Source of the DNA: a virus
Strand: one strand, 5' to 3'
Length of the DNA stretch: 40,065 nucleotides
Virus record (IMG/VR): IMGVR_UViG_3300030107_005507
Coordinates: 10,941-51,005 of that record
In this document: piece by piece, positions 1 through 8,042 of the stretch
How positions within the stretch are numbered: the first letter of the stretch is position 1
Layout: each line of letters opens with the position of its first letter
The notes under the pieces: generated by a model
Databases searched by the model: none
Told to the model about the DNA's origin: nothing
What the model saw: only the letters and a program-made list of their open reading frames with translations
Translations under genes and position numbers: made by a program

Positions 1-1074
1 ATTGACGAGTACGGAATTCCAGTATTCACTACTCCTGACACAGATGTGTTTGCCCCAGACGGTGAATTAATAGATGTAGGTGTAATAGATAATTGGCAAA
101 ACGAAGTAGATGGTTTAAAAGATGATCAAGACGCTTTAAATGAATTTTATCGCCAGTTTCCTAGAACTACTGAACACGCTTTTAGAGATGAGACTAAAAA
201 TTCTATTTTTAATCTTGTTAAAATATATGAGCAGATAGATTACAACGAAGAAATGTCTAGAACCCTTGGAATTACAACTGGTAATTTTCAATGGGTAAGT
301 GGTATTAAAGATTCACAAGTAATATTCTACCCAGATCCAAAAGGTAGGTTTAAAGTTAGCTGGGTTCCACCTCAGCAATTACAGAATAGAGTGGTACTTA
401 AAAATGGTATAAAATATCCTGGTAATGAACACATGGGAGCATTTGGTTGTGACTCTTATGATATATCAGGGACCGTAGATGGAGAAGGATCTAAAGGAGC
501 ATTACACGGCTTAACCAGGTTTAGTATGGAGGACGCTCCTGCGAATAGTTTCTTTTTAGAATACTTATCAAGACCACCTACGGCTGAAATATTTTTTGAA
601 GACGTATTAATGGCGTTAGTATTTTATGGAATGCCAATACTCGCGGAGAATAATAAACCTAGATTATTATACTATTTAAGAAGAAGAGGATATAGAGGAT
701 TTAGTATGAATCGTCCTGATAAAATTTGGAATAAATTATCTGTAGCAGAAAAAGAAGTTGGTGGTATACCAAACTCAAGTGAAGATATAAAACAAGCTCA
801 CGCCGCCGCGATTGAAATGTATATACAAGATCATGTTGGCATGAAGCAAGATGGAACATTTGGTGATTTGTACTTTAATGATTTATTAAATGATTGGAGT
901 AGATTTGATATCACAAAAAGAACAAAGTATGACGCAACAATAAGTAGCGGTTTAGCTATAATGGCAAACAATAGGCACTTGTACGCGCCAAATCCCAAAA
1001 TTGAAAAACAAAAATTAAACATAAATATTTCTAAGTATAGTAATACTGGAACTAATTCACAAATAATCAAATAA
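1..1074 (+). CDS. terL: Terminase large subunit, C-terminal part (5'-truncated by window)
   Basis: Packaging motor and headful nuclease. The frame is open from base 1, so the start and the ATPase domain with its Walker motifs lie outside the window; the in-frame GTG at 46 is internal. What remains is the linker after the ATPase (FPRTTEHAF) and an RNase H-like nuclease domain. GCDSYDISG supplies the first acidic residue (Asp codon at 451-453), ILAENNKPR a likely second (Glu), and KRTKYDATIS near the C-terminus a third (Asp). The order terminase, portal, acidic scaffold-like protein, capsid supports the call. The stop is followed after 5 bases by the portal start. The family is clear from these motifs and position; which terminase subgroup it belongs to cannot be settled by eye. 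Confidence 0.85.
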   Translation: MDEYGIPVFTTPDTDVFAPDGELIDVGVIDNWQNEVDGLKDDQDALNEFYRQFPRTTEHAFRDETKNSIFNLVKIYEQIDYNEEMSRTLGITTGNFQWVSGIKDSQVIFYPDPKGRFKVSWVPPQQLQNRVVLKNGIKYPGNEHMGAFGCDSYDISGTVDGEGSKGALHGLTRFSMEDAPANSFFLEYLSRPPTAEIFFEDVLMALVFYGMPILAENNKPRLLYYLRRRGYRGFSMNRPDKIWNKLSVAEKEVGGIPNSSEDIKQAHAAAIEMYIQDHVGMKQDGTFGDLYFNDLLNDWSRFDITKRTKYDATISSGLAIMANNRHLYAPNPKIEKQKLNINISKYSNTGTNSQIIK

Positions 1075-1079
1075 TAAAT

Positions 1080-3500
1080 ATGGCAGAGTCTGGCATTAAA
1101 AGTTATTTTCCTAGTCAAACTGTAAGTGACGTTGAAAAATTAAGCGAAGAGTATGGTTTAAAAGTAGGTAAAGCTATAGAAACAGAGTGGTTTAATAATA
1201 ATAGAAACCTTAATAAATATAGATCCACTCAAAATAATTTTCATAATTTAAGATTGTACGCAAGAGGCGAGCAGTCAATACAAAAATATAAGGATGAGTT
1301 ATCTATAAACGGTGATTTGTCCTATTTAAATTTAGACTGGAAGCCAGTTCCTATTATTTCTAAATTTGTAGATATAGTTGTAAACGGTATAGCTGAAAGA
1401 ACTTATGATATAAAAGCGTTTTCTCAATCTCCAAATGGAATAGAAAAACGAACAGAATATATGGAATCAGTATTGAATGATATGCAATATAGAGATTTCG
1501 ATCAATTTGCTGCTGAAAATTTTGGTGTAAACACTAGAGAAAGCGAGGAAAAACAATTACCAGAAACACCTGAAGAATTACAACTTCACATGCAACTTAA
1601 TTATAAGCAAGCCGTGGAACTAGCTGAAGAACAAGCTTTAAATATGTTGTTTGAAGGCAATAACTACGAGTTAATAAAAAAGAGATTTTATTATGACTTA
1701 ACAGTTCTTGGTATAGGCGCTGTTAAAACATCTTTTAATACTTCTGAGGGTGTTGTGATAGATTATGTTGATCCAGCAAATCTAGTTTATTCTTATACAG
1801 ATTCTCCTTACTTTGAAGACATATATTACGTTGGTGAAGTTAAATCTATTCCAGTAAATGAATTAGCTAAGCAATTTCCTAATTTAACAGAAAGTGATTT
1901 AGAAGATATAATGAAAAATAAATCTTTTCATAGAAATAATAATAGTACTAGATTTTCTATTGATAAAGAAGATAACAACACTATTCAAGTTTTATATTTT
2001 AATTATAAAACATATATGAATGAAGTGTATAAAGTAAAAGAAACTGGAACTGGTGCTGATAAAATTATACCTAAAGATGATAAATTTAATCCCCCACCAA
2101 ACAAAGAAGGTGGTTACTCTAAACTATTAAGATCTATTGAGTGTTTATATGATGGTGCTATGATTCTTGGTACTGATAAATTACTTAAATGGGAAATGGC
2201 TAAGAATATGATGCGACCTAAAAGTGATTATACTAAAGTTAAAATGAATTACGCTATTGTGGCACCTAGAATGTATGATGGTAAAATTGATTCTTTAGTA
2301 AAACGTATAACTGGTTTTGCTGATATGATACAATTGACACATTTAAAATTACAACAAGTATTGTCAAGAATGGTTCCAGATGGTGTTTATTTAGATGCTG
2401 ATGGTTTAGCTGAAGTTGATTTAGGTAATGGTACAAATTACAATCCACAAGAAGCTTTAAACATGTTCTTCCAAACTGGCTCTGTAATTGGTAGATCATT
2501 TACACAAGATGGTGATATTAACCCTGGTAAAGTTCCAATACAGGAAATTACATCAGGATCTGGTGGAAATAAAATGCAAGCTCTTATTGGTAATTATAAT
2601 TATTATTTGCAAATGATAAGAGATGTGACTGGACTAAATGAAGCTAGAGATGGTAGTATGCCAGATAAAAACGCTTTAGTTGGTGTTCAAAAACTAGCTG
2701 CGGCAAATTCAAACACTGCAACAAGACATATATTACAAGCTGGTTTATATCTTACAGCTGAAACCGCCGAATGTTTAGCCTTAAGAATATCTGACGTATT
2801 AGAATATTCACCAACAGCTGATGCTTTTATACAAGCTATTGGAGCTCATAATGTAGCGACTCTAGAAGAAATGAAGGAATTACATCTTTATGACTTTGGT
2901 ATCTTTATAGAGTTACAACCTGATGAAGAAGAAAAAGCAATTCTTGAAAATAATATTCAAATGGCACTTCAACAGCAAAACATAGAGCTTGAAGACGCTA
3001 TTGATCTTAGAGAAATTAAAAATATTAAACTTGCAAACCAACTACTTAAAATACGTAGACAAAAGAAACAAGAAAAAGATAGACAGCTTCAACTAGAAAA
3101 TATTCAAGCACAATCACAATCTAATACTCAAGCCGCTCAAGCAGCTGCTCAAGTAGAAATGCAAAAAGATCAAGCTTTAACACAAACTAAATTACAATTA
3201 GAACAAGCTAAATCTCAATTAGAGTCTCAAAAAATGCAACAAGAAGTTATGCACAAAAAAGAACTCATGGAATTAGAATTCCAGTATAACATGCAACTTA
3301 AAGGAATTGAGGTTGAAGGAATGAAGGAGAGAGAAAAACAGAAGGAAGATAGAAAAGACGAGAGAACAAAAATACAAGCTACACAACAATCAGAAATGAT
3401 TGAACAAAGAAATAGTGGAAAACCACCTAAAAACTTTGAATCTGCAGGTAATGATATACTAGGTGGAGGATTTGATTTAGGTTCGTTTGACCCTAGTTAG
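1080..3500 (+). CDS. Portal protein
   Basis: An 806-residue protein between terminase and the scaffold-like protein, the expected place and size for a podovirus portal (the dodecameric ring at the packaging vertex). The first 640 residues or so look globular, with mixed alpha/beta composition. Residues from about 645 to 785 are extremely rich in Gln, Lys and Glu with heptad-like spacing (for example LQLEQAKSQLESQKMQQEV), predicting a long helix or coiled coil such as the barrel/crown of P22-type portals. The last 20 residues turn Gly/Phe-rich and contain FESAGND, a short peptide that recurs near the N-terminus of the next protein. The ATG lies 5 bases after the terminase stop, behind an A/T leader without a Shine-Dalgarno sequence. 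The call rests on order, size and C-terminal helix rather than a diagnostic motif. Confidence 0.75.
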   Translation: MAESGIKSYFPSQTVSDVEKLSEEYGLKVGKAIETEWFNNNRNLNKYRSTQNNFHNLRLYARGEQSIQKYKDELSINGDLSYLNLDWKPVPIISKFVDIVVNGIAERTYDIKAFSQSPNGIEKRTEYMESVLNDMQYRDFDQFAAENFGVNTRESEEKQLPETPEELQLHMQLNYKQAVELAEEQALNMLFEGNNYELIKKRFYYDLTVLGIGAVKTSFNTSEGVVIDYVDPANLVYSYTDSPYFEDIYYVGEVKSIPVNELAKQFPNLTESDLEDIMKNKSFHRNNNSTRFSIDKEDNNTIQVLYFNYKTYMNEVYKVKETGTGADKIIPKDDKFNPPPNKEGGYSKLLRSIECLYDGAMILGTDKLLKWEMAKNMMRPKSDYTKVKMNYAIVAPRMYDGKIDSLVKRITGFADMIQLTHLKLQQVLSRMVPDGVYLDADGLAEVDLGNGTNYNPQEALNMFFQTGSVIGRSFTQDGDINPGKVPIQEITSGSGGNKMQALIGNYNYYLQMIRDVTGLNEARDGSMPDKNALVGVQKLAAANSNTATRHILQAGLYLTAETAECLALRISDVLEYSPTADAFIQAIGAHNVATLEEMKELHLYDFGIFIELQPDEEEKAILENNIQMALQQQNIELEDAIDLREIKNIKLANQLLKIRRQKKQEKDRQLQLENIQAQSQSNTQAAQAAAQVEMQKDQALTQTKLQLEQAKSQLESQKMQQEVMHKKELMELEFQYNMQLKGIEVEGMKEREKQKEDRKDERTKIQATQQSEMIEQRNSGKPPKNFESAGNDILGGGFDLGSFDPS

Positions 3501-3528
3501 AATTTATTAATTATTATTATATTATATT
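3501..3528 (+). promoter_or_regulatory. A/T-only leader before the scaffold-like gene
   Basis: The 28 bases between the portal stop and the next ATG are A/T only and read ATTAATTATTATTATATTAT before the start. A near copy precedes the gene at 6306. There is no Shine-Dalgarno sequence. It could be an unstructured translation-start region typical of Bacteroidota or part of a phage promoter; sequence alone does not decide. Confidence 0.3.
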
Positions 3529-4734
3529 ATGGAAGAAAAATTAGAACAAGTAGTTGAAGAAACTACACAAGAAACAACTGAGAAAACTGAGGAAACACCT
3601 CAAATAGATGAATCTAAATTTGAAAGCGCTGGAGACGATAATGTTATAAAAGTAGATTTAAGTAAACCACCAACACCAAAAGAAGATAAAAATGAAACTA
3701 AAGAAGATAACGTTGACGACAGCGGAGTGGTTGCAGAGTCTGAAAATGCCGAGCCCACACAAGAACAAGAAGAAGTACAACAGAAAGCAGAAGCACAAGA
3801 AGCCCCAGCGTTAGAAGAGATAACTGAAGATTCTACTGAAGAAGAAGTTGCTGAAGTAGAAGAACAAATTGAAGAAGCTGTTGCCGAGGCGGAGGCTACT
3901 GGAAAACCATTACCAGAAAATATTCAAAAGTTAATGGACTTTATGGAGGAAACTGGTGGAGATTTGAGTGATTATGTTAAACTTAATCAAGATTATTCAA
4001 AATTAGATGATCAAAATCTATTATACGAATATTATAAGCAAACAAAACCTCATTTAAACAATGAAGAAATTAACTTCCTTATGGAAGATTCGTTCTCTTA
4101 CGACGAAGAAGTTGATGAAGAAAGAGATATACGAAGAAAGAAACTAGCGTTAAAAGAGCAAGTTGCCAGCGCTAGAGCCTATTTAGACGGGCAAAAGTCT
4201 AAATACTATGAAGATATCAAAGCTGGAAGTAAACTCACAAATGAGCAACAGAAAGCTATAGATTTCTTTAATAGATATAACAAAGAATCAGAAGCAACTG
4301 AAAAAACAGTTAAAAAGAATTCTGAAATTTTTACACAAAAAACTAATCAAGTTTTTAACGACAAATTCAAAGGTTTTGAATACAACGTCGGTGATAAAAA
4401 ATACAGGTTTAATGTAAACAATGCTGAAGAGATCAAAACAACTCAAAGTGATATAAATAATTTTACTAAAAAGTTTTTAGATAAAAATTCTACATTATCA
4501 GATGCTAAGGGTTATCATAAATCTTTATTTACAGCAATGAACGCAGACGCTGTTGCAAAACACTTTTACGAACAAGGAAAAGCTGACGCTATGAAAGATA
4601 GTGTTGCAAAAGCTAAAAATGTTAATATGGATCCAAGACAAAGTCATGGTAAAATAGAAGCAGGCGGTTTAAAGTTTAGAGTGTTAGGTGATGATGCTAA
4701 TGATTTTAAGTTACGAATTAAAAATAAAAAATAA
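3529..4734 (+). CDS. Probable capsid scaffolding protein
   Basis: A 401-residue, highly acidic protein directly upstream of the major capsid gene, the classic scaffold position. Residues 1 to about 130 are dominated by Glu, Thr, Gln and Asp (low complexity, probably disordered). The middle and C-terminal parts are helical and charged, with several Lys/Glu/Gln-rich stretches, and the end is basic (RIKNKK), as in scaffolds that touch the coat through a basic C-terminal segment. FESAGDD at about residue 30 matches the FESAGND of the portal tail at peptide level but uses different codons. No protease motif is visible, so this is not an obvious protease-scaffold fusion. The function is inferred from order and composition. 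Confidence 0.6.
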   Translation: MEEKLEQVVEETTQETTEKTEETPQIDESKFESAGDDNVIKVDLSKPPTPKEDKNETKEDNVDDSGVVAESENAEPTQEQEEVQQKAEAQEAPALEEITEDSTEEEVAEVEEQIEEAVAEAEATGKPLPENIQKLMDFMEETGGDLSDYVKLNQDYSKLDDQNLLYEYYKQTKPHLNNEEINFLMEDSFSYDEEVDEERDIRRKKLALKEQVASARAYLDGQKSKYYEDIKAGSKLTNEQQKAIDFFNRYNKESEATEKTVKKNSEIFTQKTNQVFNDKFKGFEYNVGDKKYRFNVNNAEEIKTTQSDINNFTKKFLDKNSTLSDAKGYHKSLFTAMNADAVAKHFYEQGKADAMKDSVAKAKNVNMDPRQSHGKIEAGGLKFRVLGDDANDFKLRIKNKK

Positions 4735-4754
4735 CAATTTAAAATTAAAAAATT

Positions 4755-6233
4755 ATGGCAATTACAAGTGGAACTTCAGGTGCTGCAGCCGCTCCGGTTA
4801 GAGCAGCGCTTGTATCCAATTATATCGATTTTACTGGCTCTACGAATGACTGGAGACAGCAATACCTGCCTGACTTAATGGAAAAAGAAGCAGAGATCTA
4901 TGGAAATAGAAGTATCTCTGGTTTTTTAGCTCAAGTTAGCGCGGAAGAGGCTATGTCTGCTGATAGAGTGGTATGGTCTGAACAAGGAAGATTACACCTT
5001 ACATACACTGCTTCATGTGAAAATACTGTAGGTGGTGGTGAAGGTGATACATCTGACAATATCTTTACTATTATTAAAGACATGGATGGAAATGCACCAG
5101 CTGCTGGAAACCATGGTATCCGATTAGGTGATACAGTTGTTGTTACACAAGCTAACGCTACTATAAAAGGTTATGTTAGTGTTGTTAGTACTACTACTAA
5201 TAGTATTACAATTTTACCTTACGGCGCTGCTGATTGTGACGCTGCTGGTTTATCTGATGATACTACCGCTGAAGCATTTAGAATTATGGTTTATGGTTCT
5301 GAGCGTGCGAAAGGTACTAATGGTAGAGATACTGCTAACAAACCATCTTTCAAATCACACTCAAACAAACCAATTATCTTAAAAGATATGTACGAAGTAT
5401 CAGGATCTGATGCTGCTCAAATTGGTTGGGTTGAAGTAAGTGGTGAAGAAGGACAAAATGGTTACTACTGGTATATTAAAGCTGAAGCTGAAACTAGAAC
5501 TCGTTTCTCTGATTACTTAGAGATGTCTATGGTTGAATCTGAAAGAGCACAAACTGGATCTGTTATTGATGACGCTACAGGTGGTCTTGGTGATGGTTCT
5601 GGTGACGCTGGTCCTGGTACAGAAGGTTTATTTTCTGCTATCGAAACTAGAGGTCATGTTTCAACTGGTGTTACTGGTGTTAATCCCGCTACTGATTTAG
5701 CAGAATTTGATGCTATGTTAGCTAAGTTTGATGCTAATGGAGCAATTGAAGAAAACATGTTGTTTGTAGATAGATCTACTGCTTTAGCAATAGACGACAT
5801 GCTAGCTTCAATGAACTCTTATGGTGCTGGTGGTACTTCTTACGGAGTATTCAATAATTCTGAGGACATGGCGCTTAACTTAGGTTTTTCTGGAATGCGA
5901 AGAGGTTCTTATGATTTCTACAAAACTGACTGGAAATATCTAAACGATAAAGGTACTAGAGGTGGTTTAAATGACACTGTTAACGCGGTTAGAGGTGTTG
6001 TTGTTCCCGCTGGTGTATCTACAGTTTACGATGAGGTTTTAGGTAAAAATATGAAACGTCCTTTCTTACATGTTCGTTACAGAGCTTCTCAAACTGAGTC
6101 TAGAAAAATGAAGACTTGGGTTACTGGTTCTGTTGGAGCTGTAACATCTGATTTAGATGCAATGGAAATTCACTATTTATCTGAAAGATGTTTAGTTGTA
6201 CAAGGTGCTAACAATTTCATGTTAATGAAGTAA
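4755..6233 (+). CDS. Major capsid protein
   Basis: A 492-residue protein following the acidic scaffold-like gene and followed by a strong terminator, as expected for the most highly expressed head gene. The N-terminus is Ala/Gly/Ser-rich, then comes a segment with WRQQYLPDLMEKEAEIYG and FLAQVSAEEAMSADRV. The interior is beta-rich with Gly/Thr/Asp loops. The C-terminus has FLHVRYRASQTESRKMKTW and ends in a compact beta segment (CLVVQGANNFMLMK). Size and layout fit an HK97-fold coat protein of marine Bacteroidota podoviruses, although the fold cannot be proven by eye. The codons look more regular (GCT, GGT, ACT, GTT) than in neighbouring genes, consistent with high expression. Confidence 0.75.
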   Translation: MAITSGTSGAAAAPVRAALVSNYIDFTGSTNDWRQQYLPDLMEKEAEIYGNRSISGFLAQVSAEEAMSADRVVWSEQGRLHLTYTASCENTVGGGEGDTSDNIFTIIKDMDGNAPAAGNHGIRLGDTVVVTQANATIKGYVSVVSTTTNSITILPYGAADCDAAGLSDDTTAEAFRIMVYGSERAKGTNGRDTANKPSFKSHSNKPIILKDMYEVSGSDAAQIGWVEVSGEEGQNGYYWYIKAEAETRTRFSDYLEMSMVESERAQTGSVIDDATGGLGDGSGDAGPGTEGLFSAIETRGHVSTGVTGVNPATDLAEFDAMLAKFDANGAIEENMLFVDRSTALAIDDMLASMNSYGAGGTSYGVFNNSEDMALNLGFSGMRRGSYDFYKTDWKYLNDKGTRGGLNDTVNAVRGVVVPAGVSTVYDEVLGKNMKRPFLHVRYRASQTESRKMKTWVTGSVGAVTSDLDAMEIHYLSERCLVVQGANNFMLMK

Positions 6234-6250
6234 GCATTTATTATATTAAA

Positions 6251-6280
6251 GACCGGGGCTTCGGCCTCGGCCTTTTATTT
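6251..6280 (+). terminator. Rho-independent terminator after the major capsid gene
   Basis: GACCGGGGC (6251-6259), the stable tetraloop TTCG (6260-6263) and GCCTCGGCC (6264-6272) form a 9-bp GC-rich stem with one mismatch and one G-T pair, followed by TTTTATTTTATT. It lies 17 bases past the capsid stop. It is the most GC-rich short stretch in an otherwise A/T intergenic region. Confidence 0.85.
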
Positions 6281-6305
6281 TATTAATTTTATTATATATT
6301 ATATT
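6281..6305 (+). promoter_or_regulatory. A/T-only leader before the post-capsid gene
   Basis: The 25 bases between the capsid terminator and the ATG at 6306 contain only A and T and end in TATATATTATATT. They closely resemble the leader at 3501-3528 (shared ATTAATT, ATTATAT and TATATTATGG). Because a terminator lies immediately upstream, a promoter or readthrough must feed the downstream genes, and this is the only space for a promoter. Confidence 0.3.
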
Positions 6306-7067
6306 ATGGAAAACAAAGAAATGGAGACTCAAGCTCCAAAAAAAGATACTTGGGAAATTAAAGATAGAATGTATTATTTAAAAAATAATATGTCTCCTTT
6401 AACTTATACTATAAGATCATCAAACATTTATTATTTTGATGAAGAATTAGGTTATGAAAGAGAGTTAAAATATACATCTAATCAAAGAACGCCTTTTGTA
6501 GATGAAATGGTAGGTGATCAAAGGTTAGAACATATAGTGTTTGAAAATGGAGCGTTATTTGTACCAAAAAACAAAACGGTTTTACAAAAACTTTTATCAC
6601 TATACCACCCGCACAATGGTTCGTTATTTTTAGAACGTTTACCAGAAAAAGAAGCTGCTGATGAGGTTGAAAATATACAAATAGAAATTCAAGCATTAAA
6701 CGCTGCTCAAAATATGGATATTGATATGGCTGAAGCTGTTATGCGTGTAGAATTAGGTTCTAAAGTATCTAAGATGAGTTCTAAAGAGCTTAAACGAGAT
6801 TTACTTGTATATGCTAAAAGAAATCCAGAATTATTCTTAGATTTAGTAAGTGATGAAAATGTTGTTCTTAGAAACTTTGGTATTAGAGCAACTGAAATGG
6901 GGATATTAAAATTATCTTCTGATCAAAGAACTTTTTTATGGGGTTCTAATGATAGAAAACTAATGAATGTTCCATTTGATGAACATCCGTATTCAGCATT
7001 AGCCGCTTGGTTTAAAACTGATGAAGGAATGGAGATTTATCAAAATATTGAAAAAAGATTAAATTAA
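6306..7067 (+). CDS. Conserved head-proximal phage protein, function unknown
   Basis: A 253-residue protein between capsid and connector genes. The N-terminal half is beta-rich with Tyr/Phe/Arg (LTYTIRSSN, YFDEELGYERELKYTSNQ), followed by FENGALFVPKNKTVLQKLL and HPHNGSLFLERL. The C-terminal half is helical (about 115-250) and includes LKRDLLVYAKRNPELFLDL. The first part has the look of a family that recurs after the capsid gene in marine phages, but I cannot name it. Position suggests a head-completion, decoration or head-associated role. It has no signal peptide or membrane segment. Confidence 0.6.
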   Translation: MENKEMETQAPKKDTWEIKDRMYYLKNNMSPLTYTIRSSNIYYFDEELGYERELKYTSNQRTPFVDEMVGDQRLEHIVFENGALFVPKNKTVLQKLLSLYHPHNGSLFLERLPEKEAADEVENIQIEIQALNAAQNMDIDMAEAVMRVELGSKVSKMSSKELKRDLLVYAKRNPELFLDLVSDENVVLRNFGIRATEMGILKLSSDQRTFLWGSNDRKLMNVPFDEHPYSALAAWFKTDEGMEIYQNIEKRLN

Positions 7068-7079
7068 TCTAACTGTAGA

Positions 7080-7105
7080 TGCAGTCGCTCTACGGGGCGA
7101 TTGCA
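7080..7105 (+). other. RNA hairpin with UACG tetraloop, no U-tract
   Basis: TGCAGTCGCTC (7080-7090), loop TACG (7091-7094) and GGGCGATTGCA (7095-7105) give an 11-bp stem with two G-T pairs and a UNCG-type loop. The sequence after it is A-rich (CTACAAAAAAATTAAATTG), not T-rich, so it is a poor intrinsic terminator. It sits 22 bases before the ATG at 7128, which makes an mRNA-stabilising or processing element, or a translational control hairpin, more plausible. Confidence 0.6.
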
Positions 7106-7127
7106 AACTACAAAAAAATTAAATTGT

Positions 7128-7301
7128 ATGGAAAAAAATAAATCTAAGGGATTAGGCGATACAATAGAAAAAATTACAAAAGTGACTGGAATAAAAAAAG
7201 TTGTTGATACCGTTGCCAAAGCAACTGGTAAAGACTGTGGATGTGAAGATAGAAAAAATACTTTAAATAATTTATTTCCATATCACTATAATAAATATTA
7301 A
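7128..7301 (+). CDS. Small CGC-motif phage protein
   Basis: A 57-residue basic protein. The ATG at 7128 was chosen over the upstream TTG at 7101, which falls inside the hairpin stem. It has a short Lys/Gly/Thr-rich helix (GDTIEKITKVTGIKKVVDTV) followed by KDCGCEDRKNTLNNLFPY. The CGCxxRKxxLNxLFP signature looks like that of small proteins seen in Bacteroidota phage structural modules; their function is unknown to me. The paired Cys could bind metal. It ends 2 bases before the next gene, suggesting co-translation. Confidence 0.6.
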   Translation: MEKNKSKGLGDTIEKITKVTGIKKVVDTVAKATGKDCGCEDRKNTLNNLFPYHYNKY

Positions 7302-7303
7302 AT

Positions 7304-8038
7304 ATGGTAAGTATAGACAGTGTATATCAAAAAGTTTTAACGCTAACAAATAAAGAGCAAAGAGGTTATATAACACCTCAAGAATTTAATTTATTAGCTA
7401 ATCAAGCTCAAATGGAAATATTTGAACAATATTTTTATGATATGGAGCAGTGGGGAAGAAGACCTGGTAATGAATATTCATACTCTGATATGGTTACTAA
7501 TATAGAAGAAAAAATCTCTCGCTTTCAAAGCACAGATGTTGCTTTTAATTATAGCAACACTGTTGGTGGTATTGATTTAGTCAATGCTTATAAGTTAGGA
7601 GTAATTAAAGTGAGATATGCTCAGCAAGATTCAGCTTATAAACTAGCAGAGCAATTGACAAGTGCTGAATTAGCTCGTTATGAACAATCTCCATTAACAA
7701 AAAGTACTTTTAAAAAACCTTGTTATGTGTTATCAAGTTATGGTGGTAATGATAATTTAATTGCTAGGTTTTATCCTGCTATGCAAAACGGTGATTCAGC
7801 AAAAGTATCATTTATTACAAGACCTCTTAGTGTTTCTTGGGGTTATGTTGTTGTACAGGGAAAAGCTTTATATGATCCAAGTCCAGAAAAAACAATTAAT
7901 TTTGAACTTCATGAGTCAGAAGAGGTTGAATTAGTGTATAAAATATTAAGATTAGCTGGTGTTACAATACAAAGAGCTGATATAGTACAAGCTGCCCAAG
8001 TAATGGAAGCAGCGCAAATACAACAAGAAAAACAATAA
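7304..8038 (+). CDS. Probable head-tail connector / neck protein
   Basis: A 244-residue protein placed between head and tail genes. It begins with a helical segment containing EQRGYITPQEFNLLANQAQMEIFEQYFYD, typical of small adaptor or neck proteins, and continues into a beta-rich part (YVLSSYGGNDNLIARFYP, KVSFITRPLSVSWGYV). The end is helical (VQAAQVMEAAQIQQEKQ). Gene order puts it in the place of podovirus adaptor or tail tubular A-type proteins. It has no signal peptide or membrane helix. The start follows the previous stop by 2 bases. The role is inferred from position and fold-like pattern. Confidence 0.5.
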   Translation: MVSIDSVYQKVLTLTNKEQRGYITPQEFNLLANQAQMEIFEQYFYDMEQWGRRPGNEYSYSDMVTNIEEKISRFQSTDVAFNYSNTVGGIDLVNAYKLGVIKVRYAQQDSAYKLAEQLTSAELARYEQSPLTKSTFKKPCYVLSSYGGNDNLIARFYPAMQNGDSAKVSFITRPLSVSWGYVVVQGKALYDPSPEKTINFELHESEEVELVYKILRLAGVTIQRADIVQAAQVMEAAQIQQEKQ

Positions 8039-8042
8039 ATAA

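Noticed and set aside
46-48. GTG as start of the terminase fragment
   Set aside because: The frame is open and protein-like from base 1 and the ATPase half is missing, so the true start is outside the window.
7101-7127. TTG start extending the small CGC-motif protein by nine residues
   Set aside because: The TTG lies inside the 3' arm of a stable hairpin; the ATG at 7128 with a clean A-rich leader is the better start.
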